Assembly (NCBI GenBank): GCA_029448655.1
Contig: JACCLO010000014.1
Span: 1,364,001-1,428,000, forward strand
From: Wolfiporia cocos
Taxonomy: Eukaryota; Basidiomycota; Agaricomycetes; Polyporales; Phaeolaceae
DNA length: 64,000 nt
Direction: 5' to 3'
Shown in pieces: positions 45,761 through 57,681 of the stretch. How positions within the stretch are numbered: position 1 is the first letter of the stretch; the number at the start of each line of letters is the position of its first letter. A program made the translations under genes and the position numbers. The notes below the pieces were generated by a model. That model worked only from the letters and a program-made list of their open reading frames with translations, was not told where the DNA came from and did not search any database.

Positions 45761-46430
45761 TAAAATTCTGCGCGGCACCGCCAAAAATGCCACGTGGATG
45801 CCACTCAAAATGCCACGTGAGCGTTGGAGTGATAGACGCTGGTGCGCCGGGCGAGAGGCGATCAACCACGCTTGGCCAGGTTGCCTCCTTAAAGTGAGTG
45901 CCCACAGCTGAGAAACGGGTGTTTGGCCGGATCCCGCCATACATTTTAGTGGGTACCACGATGCTTGCCGGGAGAGACCTGGGGCTGCTGACTAGGCTCG
46001 TTTGGTCCCAATTTGTACATTACTCGTGCCATTATGTAATTCGATTATCACTTCTTGTCCATTATCCTAATCAGGCGAGGCGCGCTGCCCGCTTGCTCAA
46101 CGACTGTGGCTGTTCTTTGGGTCAAGCACTCATGCATAGAGTCACTGTCAGGATGAGGGCGAGGGTGAAGAACAGCCCGGACCGGACTGGAGCAAGGGGC
46201 GTCTGATCCACGTGGTGTTTTCGTGATCATGCCACGTGGTGTTTTCACGCCATATATACTTTGTGTACATGGATTTTTACTGCACCGGTTAACTTTGTTC
46301 AGTACGGTCCCTCATATGATCACTCCTTACGATTCGCCCAACATAAAATCCTCCATAACTGCGGGTGACGCTCTAAATCTCAAAGCGAATTTCCTGATGT
46401 CGGCCTGGGGAGTGCTTATTGTTTACAATG
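45761..46430. other. Unassigned spacer
   Basis: No gene recognised; a short direct repeat of CACGTGGTGTTTTC occurs at 46210-46250, just before TATATA. Confidence 0.4.
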
Positions 46431-47385
46431 TTCTCTCCCAGTCCTATCCATTCAGCTCGTCTGCTTACTCCCGCCTTGTTGGAAATCCTCAGCGACCTAG
46501 GATGCAGATGGGTAGAATAATGGGCAAACTAGCGAGGTGCGCTCATGCACTCGCTACGGCTTATGTACAGGATAAACTCTTCCGCGAGTGTGCCCTTACC
46601 ATCCGCCTTCGCCCCGCAACCGTTGCGCCATTCCGCGACTCAATCCTCGGCGGCTGATCCGGAATTGCGACACGCCTCAGAACGTGGAACGGGCATGAGG
46701 CCGGTGCGGGATCCGAAACACATTGAGCCAAATTACTGGGCTACCTGGTTCAGGTGTTGCTCTGATTCTCCGACAGGGACTGTAAGCAGTGCGCACCGCA
46801 AACCATCCGAGCTGGCTGCTGTCGAAGGACTGAGAAGGAGCTTCTGGTGCGTGCACCCAATAGATTGCAAATACATCCGGTCGATCATCAGTATGATAAG
46901 CTAACTATTCAACTTACACCAACATGTACATCCCACTATATTCAAGTGTCCGCCTCAAGGCGCGTCAAGTTATTGCTGCTGCTTTCGCCCGAGGAACGCA
47001 CATCGACAGTCGAGTTGCTGATATTGCTCAGTGTCAATGAAAACCTCAAGTCCATCTGTATGCCATGTCAGAGCAATCAGAAAGTCGGTCGACGAGCGCG
47101 TTTGTGAACAGGCGCGACGATGCCCATAGGGCAATCGTGTGATGTAAGTACATCGAAAATCGTCCGTATATGTATCCCGAGCCGCCTGATAAGGCCTAGG
47201 TACCATCGCGATCGAGCTTCCGAGCTCGTTCCTGAACGCATATTCCAACATACTAATACGCACAGGCAACGCAAACAGTGCATAGACTCGAGTTTGCCGT
47301 AAGATGCAAGCAAGGCAGAAGTCTCACGGCGCCGAGGGAGATGCCATCTGCACAATAATTACCAGGACCCCGGATAGGACCTAAC
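46430..47385 (+). repeat. Direct duplicate flanking the right arm, copy 1
   Basis: Matches 54600-55150 in the same orientation over blocks such as CTATCCATTCAGCTC, TGGTTCAGGTGTTGCTCTGA, GATAAGCTAAC and GTAAGATGCAAGCAAG. It has about 200 bp of extra sequence near its left end. Coding-like frames in both copies (RAPNRLQIH..YDKLTIQLT) belong to no family I know. Confidence 0.7.
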
Positions 47386-48051
47386 TCCTCTCCTACTTCA
47401 GCGGCCTTACATTTCAAACTCCGTGAATGCTACATTAGCCCTGCCGCGCCATCGGCACATTTGCGCAGCCGACCGCTTCTCGCCGCTTGTTCAATTGATC
47501 CGCTCGCCGCCGCAGCTCCGCCAAGCATCTTCTGTGCACGACGATCTGGTGTGGCCCATCTCTGCATCGGGCCGCGGGCCGCGGCTGCGCCCCGGCTCGC
47601 TGGCGCTGCTGATCGATATTGCATTTGCTCTGTCGAGTAGTAGATGCACAACCGCATGGATCTTTTCTATCCGCGGAATCAGTAAAGTTCTATTCCTGAT
47701 CTGCATAGAAACGGCGCGCATAGCAGGAGCAGCTCTGACACACAGATTAGGAGTCCGCCGCAAGTTTACCCAATGCATCAAATTGCATCACAGGTGAGAT
47801 CATAATTCGCCACTCTGGCACCAACAGATGGTACTGCGTCTGCTTAGTGTGTATTGCAAAGATGCAGCACAGCCAACCGCAAAATATCATATTAGCTACG
47901 CACATCGCAAATGGCCATCAGACAACACGATAACAGCATAGATTAGGCAGAGATATACAGACAATACCCACGGATGAGCTCAGTTATGACCAATCCAAGC
48001 ATCAAGGCCTCGAGAATCCATGATGAAAAACCACAACAGAGAAAGAATACC

Positions 48052-49612
48052 TCAATCTTCAATATATGTGTCGTCTTCGTCGCTGCTATATTCATAGGCC
48101 CGCCGCTTTCTCTGGCTGCGGCGGCTGCGCCCAGCCTGCGAGTCCGTCCCTGAAGTCCCTGCAGATGCGGATGCCGCGGCAACGTTCCCCCTCCGCTCCG
48201 CCTCGATCTCGCTCTTCTTGCGCCGCTTGCGTTCATTCTCACGCAGGTTCATGCGCACGCCGTAGAACGATAGGTACTGCGTGCGGTCAGCGCGGGCCGG
48301 CCACGGCACGGGACACGCACCTTGGTGAGGTCCGTCGACGCGCGGAGGCCTGGGAATTCCTTCGTCGAGTAAATCTTGAACGGCCCGCCGAAGCACTCGG
48401 CGAGCACAGGCACGCCTGTGCCCCCGCTCGCCTTTGAGGAGAGGTTGAACACGCGGTAGCGCAGGACGAACGAGCCCTCGAGCTTTACCGCAAGGTCCTG
48501 CGCGGGGACGGTCAGCACCGCGGCGCGGTCGCCGAGAGAGGGATCACACACGCACGGAAAAGACGAACATGAGCACGTTGTGGCCCTTGTACTCGAGCGC
48601 GGCGGACTGGACGAAGGTCGCGCCCGCGAGCGCGCCGGTGCACTTGGTGCTCTCGCGGATCGCGAAGCTACCCAGGTGTGCGATCACGTCCGGGTCCGCC
48701 GCGGGCTCGCGCGGGGGCGGGAGCGGGAGTGGCGAGCGTGGGCTGTATGCGGGCGACGGGTAGCTCGACGCGTACGGTGCGGATGGGCCTGCGTAGGGGT
48801 TTTGCGTGGGTGCCAGATGCGGGTGGTACGGCAGCGGGAGGAGCGGGAGGAGCGGGTCGGCGTACGGCGAGGGGTTGGGAGGCGTGTGCAGCAGCGGGGC
48901 CGCGTAGGGCAGGGCGGACGCGTAGGGCGGGTGCTGTAAGGGCGGGGGCGGCGCGCGCGAATAGGACTGCTGATACTGGTGGTGATGGGCGGGCGGAATC
49001 AGCGGCGGAAACGCGTGTGTGGGGCGGAGTGGGTACGCCGGTTGGTGGAGGGCTATGGTGGAGGCCATGGGCGGCGTCGGCAGCTCGGCATGAGGTGAGT
49101 GAAGCGGACGGGGCGCCAGCCTGGTGCCGCTGTGCGGCTCTCTGACATCCTCATCGGGGACAGGGTAGAGGTCGACAAAACACATGGCCCCAAAGCTGTT
49201 CAGATCTCTGCCAAAAACAGTAAGTCGTGTTTGCAGCGACGACGAGCGCACGCACTCGTGGCAGTCGAATTCTCGTTCGCGCTGGCGCGGGGTGCCCGCG
49301 TCGAGCACCTCGAAGAGGCGGAACTGGACGACAGGCGGGGGGTCGAGCGGGCGGCGGTCCTTGCGCGCGTATCTGGCGGACGGCGTCAGCGGGTTCGCCC
49401 AGGTACCCAGCCTCACCGCGAACGGACTTTCTGCCGAGATCGGCCTTCTGCAGCTCTTCAAGCTCTGCGCGGAGGGTGCGCCCGGCATACTGGCCCTCGC
49501 GGAAGATGACAGGGCCGCCGATTTGCGACGACCCCGCGCTGTGGGCACGCTAATCGCGCATCAGTGGATGGCGCCCCGGGCAGGTAGGGCTCACCGCTGT
49601 CCCGTTGAGCAT
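48052..49612 (-). CDS. Velvet-domain regulator (VelB/VosA-like), copy 2
   Basis: Paralogue of 22348-23910 with the same six-exon structure: 49612-49595, 49549-49428, 49372-49256, 49207-48556, 48497-48321, 48276-48052, giving 436 aa. All introns are 44-58 bp GT-AG, and exon lengths equal those of copy 1 except exon 4 (652 against 658) and exon 6 (225 against 201). The velvet halves keep KYARKDRRPLDPPPVVQFRL, FGAMCFVDLYPVPD, FAIRESTKCTGALAGATF and FGGPFKIYSTKEFPGLRAST. The Pro-rich insert and the basic tail (extra AGRSRRSQR) differ most. Intron 1 has an in-frame TAG, so splicing is required. No broken splice site or stop is seen, so two working copies are likely. Confidence 0.88.
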
Positions 49613-49724
49613 GGCTGCGAAGGGGCGCGGCGACGAGGCTGCTGGGAGCTAGTTGTGAACCGCACGCCGCTGGATCGCGCTCAGACACGGCCTATGGCTC
49701 GAACACCGTCGCGTTCGGGCAGAC

Positions 49725-49797
49725 TTTATACTGAGCCAGGACACCTGCGACCTGAGCCGAGCTGCGTCCCGAGGATTTGGCTCCTCGCAGGAGCCAA
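49725..49797 (-). promoter_or_regulatory. Velvet copy 2 promoter: palindrome plus TATA box
   Basis: TTGGCTCC-TCGCA-GGAGCCAA (49777-49797) is a perfect 8 bp-arm inverted repeat; TATAAA reads on the minus strand at 49730-49725. The spacing to the ATG is similar to copy 1. Confidence 0.5.
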
Positions 49798-49859
49798 ACT
49801 CTCCGCGGGTTGAGCTGCAAATTCTTCGCGCCGGCCAGGTCCATATCGCAGCGACGATG

Positions 49860-51547
49860 TCGAACTTTATTTGCGTCGATGCATTGCGCTTGAAGATCTC
49901 CTGCGACGTTCGCGGTATCGTTGCTCGAAGAGTATGCTCGACGTGGGCGTCTCTCCGCCCTGGGTGCGAATCACAGGTGGCAGAGGCATCTCGGAGTTGC
50001 CCGCGATAGATGCACCAGGTGCGGCGACTTGTCAGGACAAGGCAGCGCACACGAACTCACGCGTTTGAGGCTTCGCATGCATGATATTCAGCTCAGCCAA
50101 TTAGTCCGTGATGCACGTCCGTCAGACGCCATGCAGAGGCGCCGATTGGCCGATAAACGTGGGCGCGTTCCAGGGCGTCGTCTCGCAACATTCGTGATTG
50201 GAGCGGGGACCTGGAATCTGCCCCCTTTGCAATGTTCTTGCCGCGCGGCTGACAGTGAGCTTGAATCGATCTAATACCTGCGTGGCGCATGCAGTGGTGC
50301 ACAGATCGGCATGAGATCGCTGCTTTGCACATGGGAATGTTGCTGTTCCAAGCGGGAGAGTATCAGTATCCCGCTCGAACGTGCTGCAAGCTGCGATTGC
50401 GCATCCACTGGAAATAACTTTGCGTAGAAAGAGGATGATACCCACAGTCATGCCCCTTAACTTATACACAGGTGGAAAGTTGCATGGTTTTATCAGAATG
50501 CCGCCAGCAGCCACCATTAGACAGAGGCCACCCTGACTCTGGGTTTTGCCATTCAGCTCAATGCCGGGCATAGGGTGACGCATCCTAGGGCTTCGCCGTA
50601 TCAGGGTCCTATCAAGATCAAGGTTCGCGCCGCCCTTTGACCAGAGAATTCGAAGGAAGAGAACGGTACATCTGCACCGCCCGGCTCACATCAGCCAGAG
50701 AACACTGCCCTTTCCTTCTGGTACGATGAGTCCCCAAAAGACGTGTCGACAAGAAGCGAGCCTGATAGATCTGCTCCAGCCTGGTGCGCCGCAATTTCCA
50801 ACCCTTGATTCATTGCCTCGCCAGTCGAGAATGGCGTGGTGCCCACGAGGATGTCATAGTCGCGTCCTACAGCCGACGCCAGTCTCTCAACGGCGAGATC
50901 AATCGGCAGGCCAGTGCAGTGGGCTATTTCAAACCCTGATAGACACCCAACACTGACGCTCATACCCACTAGCGCATTGTGCTGTCGCGCGGACGGCATC
51001 TGCGGACCGGGAAGGCATCCGTCGCAACGGCTAGGACTTATTCGCACAGCAGGTGCGCCACGGTCGTCACCACTTTCCGCACGCGACAGGCTGCGCTGAC
51101 AGATCGCCACAGTATCAGACGCGGGCGACCACCTGCGCGGACTTCTCTCGGAGCGGCCACAATCGTGCTGGGCAGTCCTCTTGCCTGGACACGGGCGATC
51201 GCCCACGCACCCGGCGCGTGCCAGGGTCCGAGATGGCGTTTGGTGGGCCTGCCAGAACGGGAAGTTCTTTGCCTCTCTGCTACTGCTCCCTTGCCATGGG
51301 CAGTGCACGCTGCTTCGCTGGATCCCGAAACATGCAGCAACTGATCATGATGGTTCCTTATCATGCACCCGGACACCCCGTCCCTGCGTACGAACAACAG
51401 TGCACAGCTCCCGGTCGTGGTAGATCTTATTCATGAATCATGCGCGAGATCCAAGTCTCCGAACGGTCCCGGCGTCTGCGTGCCAAGCTTGCAAGTCACA
51501 GCCCATCCTGAGACTGCTGTGCCGCGCCATCACCTCCATTGACCTCT
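49860..51547. other. Eroded block of the right arm
   Basis: Counterpart of 19440-22190. A minus frame at 51308-50691 (205 codons) ends with coding-like sequence (GLPIDLAVERLASAVG, DYDILVGTTPFSTGEAMNQG), and 49921-50274 (+) keeps VRDA..DAMQRRRLA shared with the left arm's minus strand. No family is recognised and neighbouring frames are broken, so I treat this as remnants of one or two lost genes. Confidence 0.35.
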
Positions 51548-53019
51548 GTATGCAGCAGCGAGTGTCCATCCCAATAGGATTGACCCCGAGCCTGTTGCCC
51601 ACACCCCATACGCCTCTCTTGGCAGCGCCGCACCGTAGGCGCCGCGGATCTGTGACATCGAGGGCACCCCAGAGCTTGTGGCTTGCCTCATCGCCTCTGC
51701 CGGTAAGACCGACTGTGCGGCCAATGTTCCTCTCGTCGCTGACGCATCTGACGCAGGAGCGCCGCAGGACCCGCGTGTCGCGCCGTCCCGGTGTCTGAGA
51801 CGTCACAGCCTGAGAGTATGTGCGCGGACTCACGGGCAGAATGTGAGCGTGTAGTCGGCATTCAGCGCCGGATCGCACTGCCACAGCGCCGGCCGCCCCA
51901 CTCGTCGCAGGCGTATGCGTATGAATCCGGGCAGCTGCCCTCTGTGAGGGGGATGTAAGATGAACGATTGGTGTGCATTCTTGCACTCACTGAAGGAGCT
52001 GCCTGTATAACAGTCGGGAGAGTCTGCTATCATGTTGAGCGTGTGCATCAGATACAGGCCGGGGATGAGCGCTCTGTGCCCACTCTTGTCACCGTTCAGG
52101 CGCGCATCGCAGGAGCTCTGGCAGTCGACCGCCCCTCCTGTGGAGCTGCGTGGCCCAACCAGGACCTGGAAAGGACAGGTTGAGTATACAGTTCGAGGCC
52201 GAATATGCATGTCATTACACAAGGAGTTCGGATCGACAGGACATTCTGCTATCGAGCACTTTGGGCTGTTGATCTCCATCGGGATATTGAAGCCACCGAT
52301 GAGTGACGCTAAGCACAGGATAAACGCCAAAGGCTCTTCATGTGCAAAAGTTGTGGCATTCTCTACCATCGTATCAGTCCTTATTATTGTCACCTTGCAG
52401 AGTCCATTCAGCGACAGTAGCCGGGGACACGCCCTGCAGAGCGGGGTATGTCGACAACGTGCCGACACAGATGATCAAGCAGGTGCTCACCGTGCCCGTT
52501 GTTGGGTTACACAGAAAGCCGCCAGTGCACCAGCTGGCCGCTGGCGCCGTCGTTGCTAAAGTCGCAATCGGTGCGGCCCCGTGCACAGCGATCTGTCTCG
52601 AGGCGCGCTTAGAGGCGGAATTGAAGGCTATACACTCACCCAGCCCAGATACGCCCGGCCGTCGCCTACGCTCGTGTGAGGTTGGGTCTCCCAACTAGGC
52701 TCATCAACATGCCTTGCACGATCCATCGCACGGGTATATAGCGACCCAGCAGGATAATCTAGTACTGCTCGTTTGGATGAGGGGCCAGCGAATCGGCACT
52801 CACACAGCGCAGACGCTTGCAACTACTAACAGCAGGCCTGTACATATACTTGCATGAGAAGTGCCTGTCCGGGGGTGGAACGGGTCCCGCTCACCATATC
52901 GTGTACGGGCATTCGTTCGCCACAGTGAGCGTCCGCGCGCACGTCTGCACGCTCAGCACGGCCAGCATATGTGCCGCGAGTACCAGCCTGTGCTTACCGG
53001 TCCCGCCGCGTACAGCCAT
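51548..53019 (-). pseudogene. Thaumatin-like protein pseudogene
   Basis: Inverted copy of 17891-19439. Exon 1 is intact (ATG 53019-53017, signal peptide, TLTVANECPYTIW). Downstream, the second intron's acceptor and start of exon 3 are deleted (near 52780), exon 3 is shifted by 1 nt, exon 4 lacks the segment coding FSVPNDW, exon 9 lacks about 50 nt after CYTGS, and the final TAG is TAC. The end LNADYTLTFCP and the GPI-type tail are still readable. Confidence 0.85.
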
Positions 53020-53379
53020 CGAAGCGATATCAGTGATCGGCGGACACACAGCTCTTCCTGGGTGATTGTGACTGTGCTGCGACTGCCTCCAGATCGCACG
53101 TGCGCTGGTGCACGCCGAGATGTATATCCACTAAGGAGATGATTAACAGTACTTGGCCACAGTTACTGGTGTGCGTCGCAATGCTCAAATCTATGAGATC
53201 GAGGACTACGCTCAACCCGCTCCCCATTCAGAAGTCTGGTAGTGGATCTCAGAAACTCTGCGCCACAGTCATAATCATCGTGAGCAAAACACCGCTAGAA
53301 GCACGGGATATCCACACCTCGAGGGACTTGGAGCTCAGAAAACGTGTATCAGGTTGTGCCGCGGACGCTAGCCGATGCG

Positions 53380-53595
53380 CGACGACCCCGCACTGCGGAC
53401 GCGGACGTGCTAGACGCGCGTCAGCGGTGGCTGCAGCGGGCAGGCAGGGCGCGGGCTCACCGCTGTCTCGCGGGGCATGGCCGTCATGACGCACGGCGAC
53501 GTGGTTTGGATCTGTACACCGCACACCGCTGCGCAGATACTGCCCATGGCAGCAGCAAAAGCGGTCTCATTTGGGCGGGCTTTATGCAGAGATAG
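53380..53595 (-). pseudogene. Velvet gene 5' fragment
   Basis: Resembles the promoter, exon 1, intron 1 and start of exon 2 of the velvet genes (GCCATGCCC, GACAGCGGTGAGCCC, CGCTGACGCGCG). The TATA position reads CATAAA. The rest of the gene is absent. It sits beyond the thaumatin-like pseudogene, so it is not part of the mirrored order. Confidence 0.65.
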
Positions 53596-54599
53596 GCTGC
53601 TGCGACATACCTGCCACGACCTGGACCGAGCTGGGGATCTGTAAGGCCGCTCGTGTCCGCTGGCTGGCGGGGGCCTTCACGGTGGGTTATCTGAGTTGAA
53701 GCCTATGCGTAGAATTGGGATTCAGCACTCCGACCTGCCGTAGACGCATGTGGAGTCTGAATATCTAGAGGTCGAGGTTCCCCTGCTACACTCCGATCAC
53801 ACCGCCGATCCGCGTGCTGCTGACGTTAATGTGTTGACGTTGCTTTGTGGACTGTACGACGCCCCACGATTCGGACGTCCACGGTAGCCTGGCATCATGC
53901 TCGGCAGAACGTCCCTCCGCCTTGATGGTGAACACTAAGTAAACAGAGACAAGTCGCGGCGACGAGTCAGGCAATCGCAAGACCGCTTTGTGAACTGCGT
54001 TCGGGATAACGAGGCCAAGGCGCAGCTTGGTGGACTAGTACGTATTTGTCCCCGCGACGAGTCCACGGTTGGTCGGAAACCATGTGTTTATACCGATCCG
54101 CCGGTCGCCGTGCTCGTCCCAGAGAATCCGCTTACTCATGCAGGCAGCCTTACGGAAGGTGGCCAGCGCTTCCAAGAATCCGGTGAGACCCAGAAACTAG
54201 AATAGGCACATACGATCCTTCGCGGCGGTCGATGTGTTTGGCTTGATTTCAACGGACAAGATTACCATACGCATTAGACTCAATCCTTGCATTTTGGATG
54301 CCAACATCCAAGCTCGTCAAATCATGAACCCTGCACTTTTGACCGTGTTAGCCAACGGCCTAGAAGCGTAAGTAATTGTCAGTCGCCAAAGTTGACGTAC
54401 GACGGGATTTGCAGGCCTCATTTCCACTACCATTTACTCTGCACGTGTATGCTATTTATGGAGCCGCGCGTTGCTTCATGCCAGGGTACAATTGCAGCTA
54501 CAACGCATTCATGTCCTGGCGCTACTCAGGTTAATGCCCAATCATTGGATGGAAGTCTCCCAAGGTGTAACTTACGGCTTCGACCGGGGGGGTCTTTAT
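53596..54599 (+). other. Unassigned region with coding-like frames
   Basis: The frames 53990-54205 (+) and about 54255-54365 (+, TDKITIRIRLNPCILDANIQ) look coding-like, and a GTAAGT...TTTGCAG pair (54367-54414) could be an intron. No family is recognised. The duplicate at 46430 begins further downstream. Confidence 0.3.
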
Positions 54600-55150
54600 T
54601 GTTTACAACCAGCCAATGTTTTCTCCCGAACCTATCCATTCAGCTCTGCTGAATACTCCCGCCTCAGAATGTGGAACGGGCATGGGGCCAGAGCAGGGGG
54701 CGAACGCATTGGATCAAATTACTGGGTTACCTGGTTCAGGTGTTGCTCTGATTCTCCGACAAGAACTGCGCACCACAAACCATCCGAGCTGGCTGCTGTC
54801 GAAGGACCTTCTGATGCGTGCGCCTAATAGATTGGAAATACATTCGGTCTTTCATCGGTATGATAAGCTAACCATACAACTTACATCAACATGTACACCC
54901 AATCAAGGTGTCCGCCTGAAGGCGCGTCTTATTGTCGCTGCTTTCGCCCGAGAAAAGCACATCGTCAGTCGTGTTGCCAATACTGCTATCTGTCAATGAA
55001 AACCCAAGTCCATCCGTATACTAATATGCACTGGCAACGCAAACATTGCGGACTCAGAGTTCGCCGTAAGATGCAAGCAAGTCAGAAGTCTCACGGCACC
55101 TAGGGAGATGCCACAAGAGTTGGAACTACCAGGACCCCGGGTAAGACCTA
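54600..55150 (+). repeat. Direct duplicate flanking the right arm, copy 2
   Basis: Same orientation as 46430-47385. It keeps a longer open frame (54616-54999, 127 codons, including YDKLTIQLTSTCT and ARLIVAAFAREKHIV), which the first copy has lost to frameshifts. Confidence 0.65.
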
Positions 55151-56244
55151 CACCAACCTTTTTCATATTTCTGACCCTTCTTGCCGCCATCGAAGCGAAC
55201 AGAACGGTGCTGCAGCGACACGCGAACGCCTTCGAGTTCTAGGCTAGAGAATATTATTCTTCTGGTGGGTGCTCCGCATCGACGCATAGGCGCGCCTGAT
55301 GGACCAGCTCCAGCTGGCGTGCCACAGCTCCCGGTCTGTTTCCCTGCAACGCAAAGTGGCCGATAACGGCATGGTTCCCACGAGGGCCGGCGCATGGTGT
55401 AGAGCCGCAGCTGCGTCTGCCGCAGTCCGTAAGCGACGGCAACACCTGGCGACACAGCCCCTTCTCTTTGGCGAACCCACACGGGCCGCGCATAGACGAG
55501 GTCATCTGTGTGATGGATGCCTCATCACGAAGCCCGAAGCACACACGGCATGGGCGGGTCGCGCACAGACGCACACACATCGGCAAAGCGCGAGACAGTA
55601 CTAGATATACCTACCAGGTCCTGTATATGTAAGCGGACATATTTAATCATATATAACCCCCTTATAGTAGCCGGTCCGCACAGTATCAAGCGTCCAAAGG
55701 ACATGTTCTTGCAAGGACATAGCGCCTAGGTGTATGCTATTGCAAGGACTTTCCCTGAGACTTTTGCTATTGTGAGGACTATAAAATAGTGGTTGTGTGG
55801 GCAGATGGTATTGTGGGGACACTGCCCCAGGACACCAGTTCTGGGAGAGCAGGCATTTTATCCATTCCAAGCCAGTAGAAATTCTCAATTCTTTGGATTG
55901 TGTATATACAGTCATATAAGTTGTACTGGCTACTAACAGTGCGTTGGAGAAATGCAGCTTGCTGAAGCTGCCCGCATCCACATGCAGCAATCTCCACGTG
56001 GAGCTTTGCCTGCATGTCCGAGCACGCTGCAAGCAACTGTGGGATGCACGCAAGAGCACCTGGTGTGTAGACTGTGCACACGAATATGAACATCCTGCGA
56101 GAAGAGATAGACCATGAGGTGGAGAGCTGGGCAAGCAGTGGAGAGCTGGGCAAGCAGTACACACCACATCTGCCCAAGGAGCTCCTCCTCATAGGACCAG
56201 GCTGTTCTCTTCCACCACAAGCACATCTGTCTGGAGCCCATTCA
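55151..56244. other. Remnant and spacer
   Basis: On the minus strand 55470-55240 shares LVGT-PLS and the following Gln/Trp-rich segment with the unknown gene at 50910-50690, so it is a third, decayed relative. From 55600 on nothing is recognised. Confidence 0.35.
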
Positions 56245-57530
56245 GTCACCGTACCTGGAACAGCCGGTCAACCAATGGGTACAATGGGCTTGTACACCAG
56301 TAGAGCCGACGTCGGCCGAAGAATCCCTCATTGCCTGCACATCCAGTCAGCCCACCAGATCCTTGTAGCTGGAACATGGGGTGGGCCGATGGGGGGTCAC
56401 GGTGCCCATGTTTCCGTGAGCCCCAGTCGGCCAACCAACCAAAAGTCTACAAACCTGGAACACTGGGTGGGCTGACAGGGGGTCACGGTGCCCATGTTGC
56501 CGTGAGCCCCAGTCAGCCCACCAACCAAAAATCTATGTACCTGGAACATGGGGTGGGCCGATGGGAGGTCACGGTCCCATAGCTTGTGGTAAGGGTCACA
56601 ATAAGGATCATGGTAAGCATGCATATCTTGCAGTCATAGTCACAGTAAAGGGCACATAGATTGCACCAAGCTTTCAATAAGCATCTATAGCTCATTGCAA
56701 GGCCTAGGGTGGCTTGTACATAGCATAGAAATCAAAATGGACAATCGTTTTACAATTATGCTCACGATAAGGGTCGCGAATGAGCACCCATTGGTCATGG
56801 TAAGGGTTGTGGTAAGGGTCATGGCAAGGGTCACAGTGATGGTACATGTCTTGTGGTAAGGGTCACAGTAAGGGCCCATAACTAGCACTAAGCCTTCAAT
56901 AAGTATTTATAGCTTGTTGTGAGGCTTGTGGCATCTCATACACAACATGGCAATCCAAATTGACAACTGGCTTATAATTATGCTTGTGGAAAGGGTTGTG
57001 GCATGTGCCCATTGCAAGCCCTAACATGTGCTATTGATGTTTTTGTGAGCTAACTGCAAGCTTACCGCGAGCTATGGGCGCCTATTGCGCGACCCCTACT
57101 GTGAGGGTATTGACTAGGAATGCTTCTATTTTATTCTGTACTATGCAAACAAACGCTTCCCATGTGTCATTCAATATGTAATGTCACAGCTAATATTCAT
57201 AACACACTGAAGTTATCATCAGATATGTAGCATTTTGGTTGGTGGCTGACTGGGACTCATGGCAACATGGGCACCATGACCCCCCATCAGCCCACCCCAT
57301 GGTCCAGGTACATAGATTTTTGGTTGGTGGGCTGACTGGGGGTTGTGGCAACATGGGCACCGTGACCCCCCATCGGCCCACCCCATGTTCCAGCTACAAG
57401 GATCTGGTGGGCTGACTGGACGTGCAGGCAACAAGGGATTTGTCAGCTGACGTCGGCTCTGCCAGTGTACAAGCCCATTGTACCCATTGGTTGACTGGCT
57501 GTTCCAGGGTACAGTGACTGTATGGTGTGC
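56245..57530. mobile_element. Inverted-repeat (foldback-like) element
   Basis: The arm 56245-56580 is the inverse of 57225-57525: both contain CCTGGAACAGCC, CAATGGGTACAATGGGC, CTTGTAGCTGGAACATGGGG and GGTCACGGTGCCCATG. A unit of about 75 bp ending in the last motif is repeated three times in the left arm and twice in the right. The centre (56580-57200) has scattered GGTAAGGGTCA repeats. No protein is encoded and the target duplication is unclear. Confidence 0.65.
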
Positions 57531-57607
57531 TGTCTGCACAGCAGGCAGATAGGTATGCAGTTTTGGCTTGGTAGGTACTGTGCAGGGATGAGTGGGGCTG
57601 TGAGTAA

Positions 57608-57681
57608 TGACACATGCTACAACCTAAGACACACACCCGGGGGAAGGGGGCTCACCCAAAGGCGCCTTCCTGGTCCAGGGC
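57608..57681 (-). repeat. Family A LTR 3' end fragment
   Basis: Starts TGACACATGC and continues as the complement of a family A 3' end (CCCCCGGG, AAGGCGCCTTCCTGG), then is cut by another family A LTR at 57682. Confidence 0.7.

Larger units (their letters stand above)
47400..53345 (-). repeat. Right arm of the inverted segmental duplication
   Basis: Inverse of about 17640-25600. It holds velvet copy 2, an eroded block, and a thaumatin-like pseudogene in mirrored order. The arms point their velvet 3' ends at each other across about 22 kb that contains G1 and G2. It is shorter than the left arm by the left-arm insertions. Confidence 0.8.

Noticed and set aside
50690..50910. Assignment of the DYDILVGTT gene to a SPOUT-type RNA methyltransferase
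   Set aside because: Only a loose resemblance of one short motif; the rest does not match the family, and all three copies are broken.
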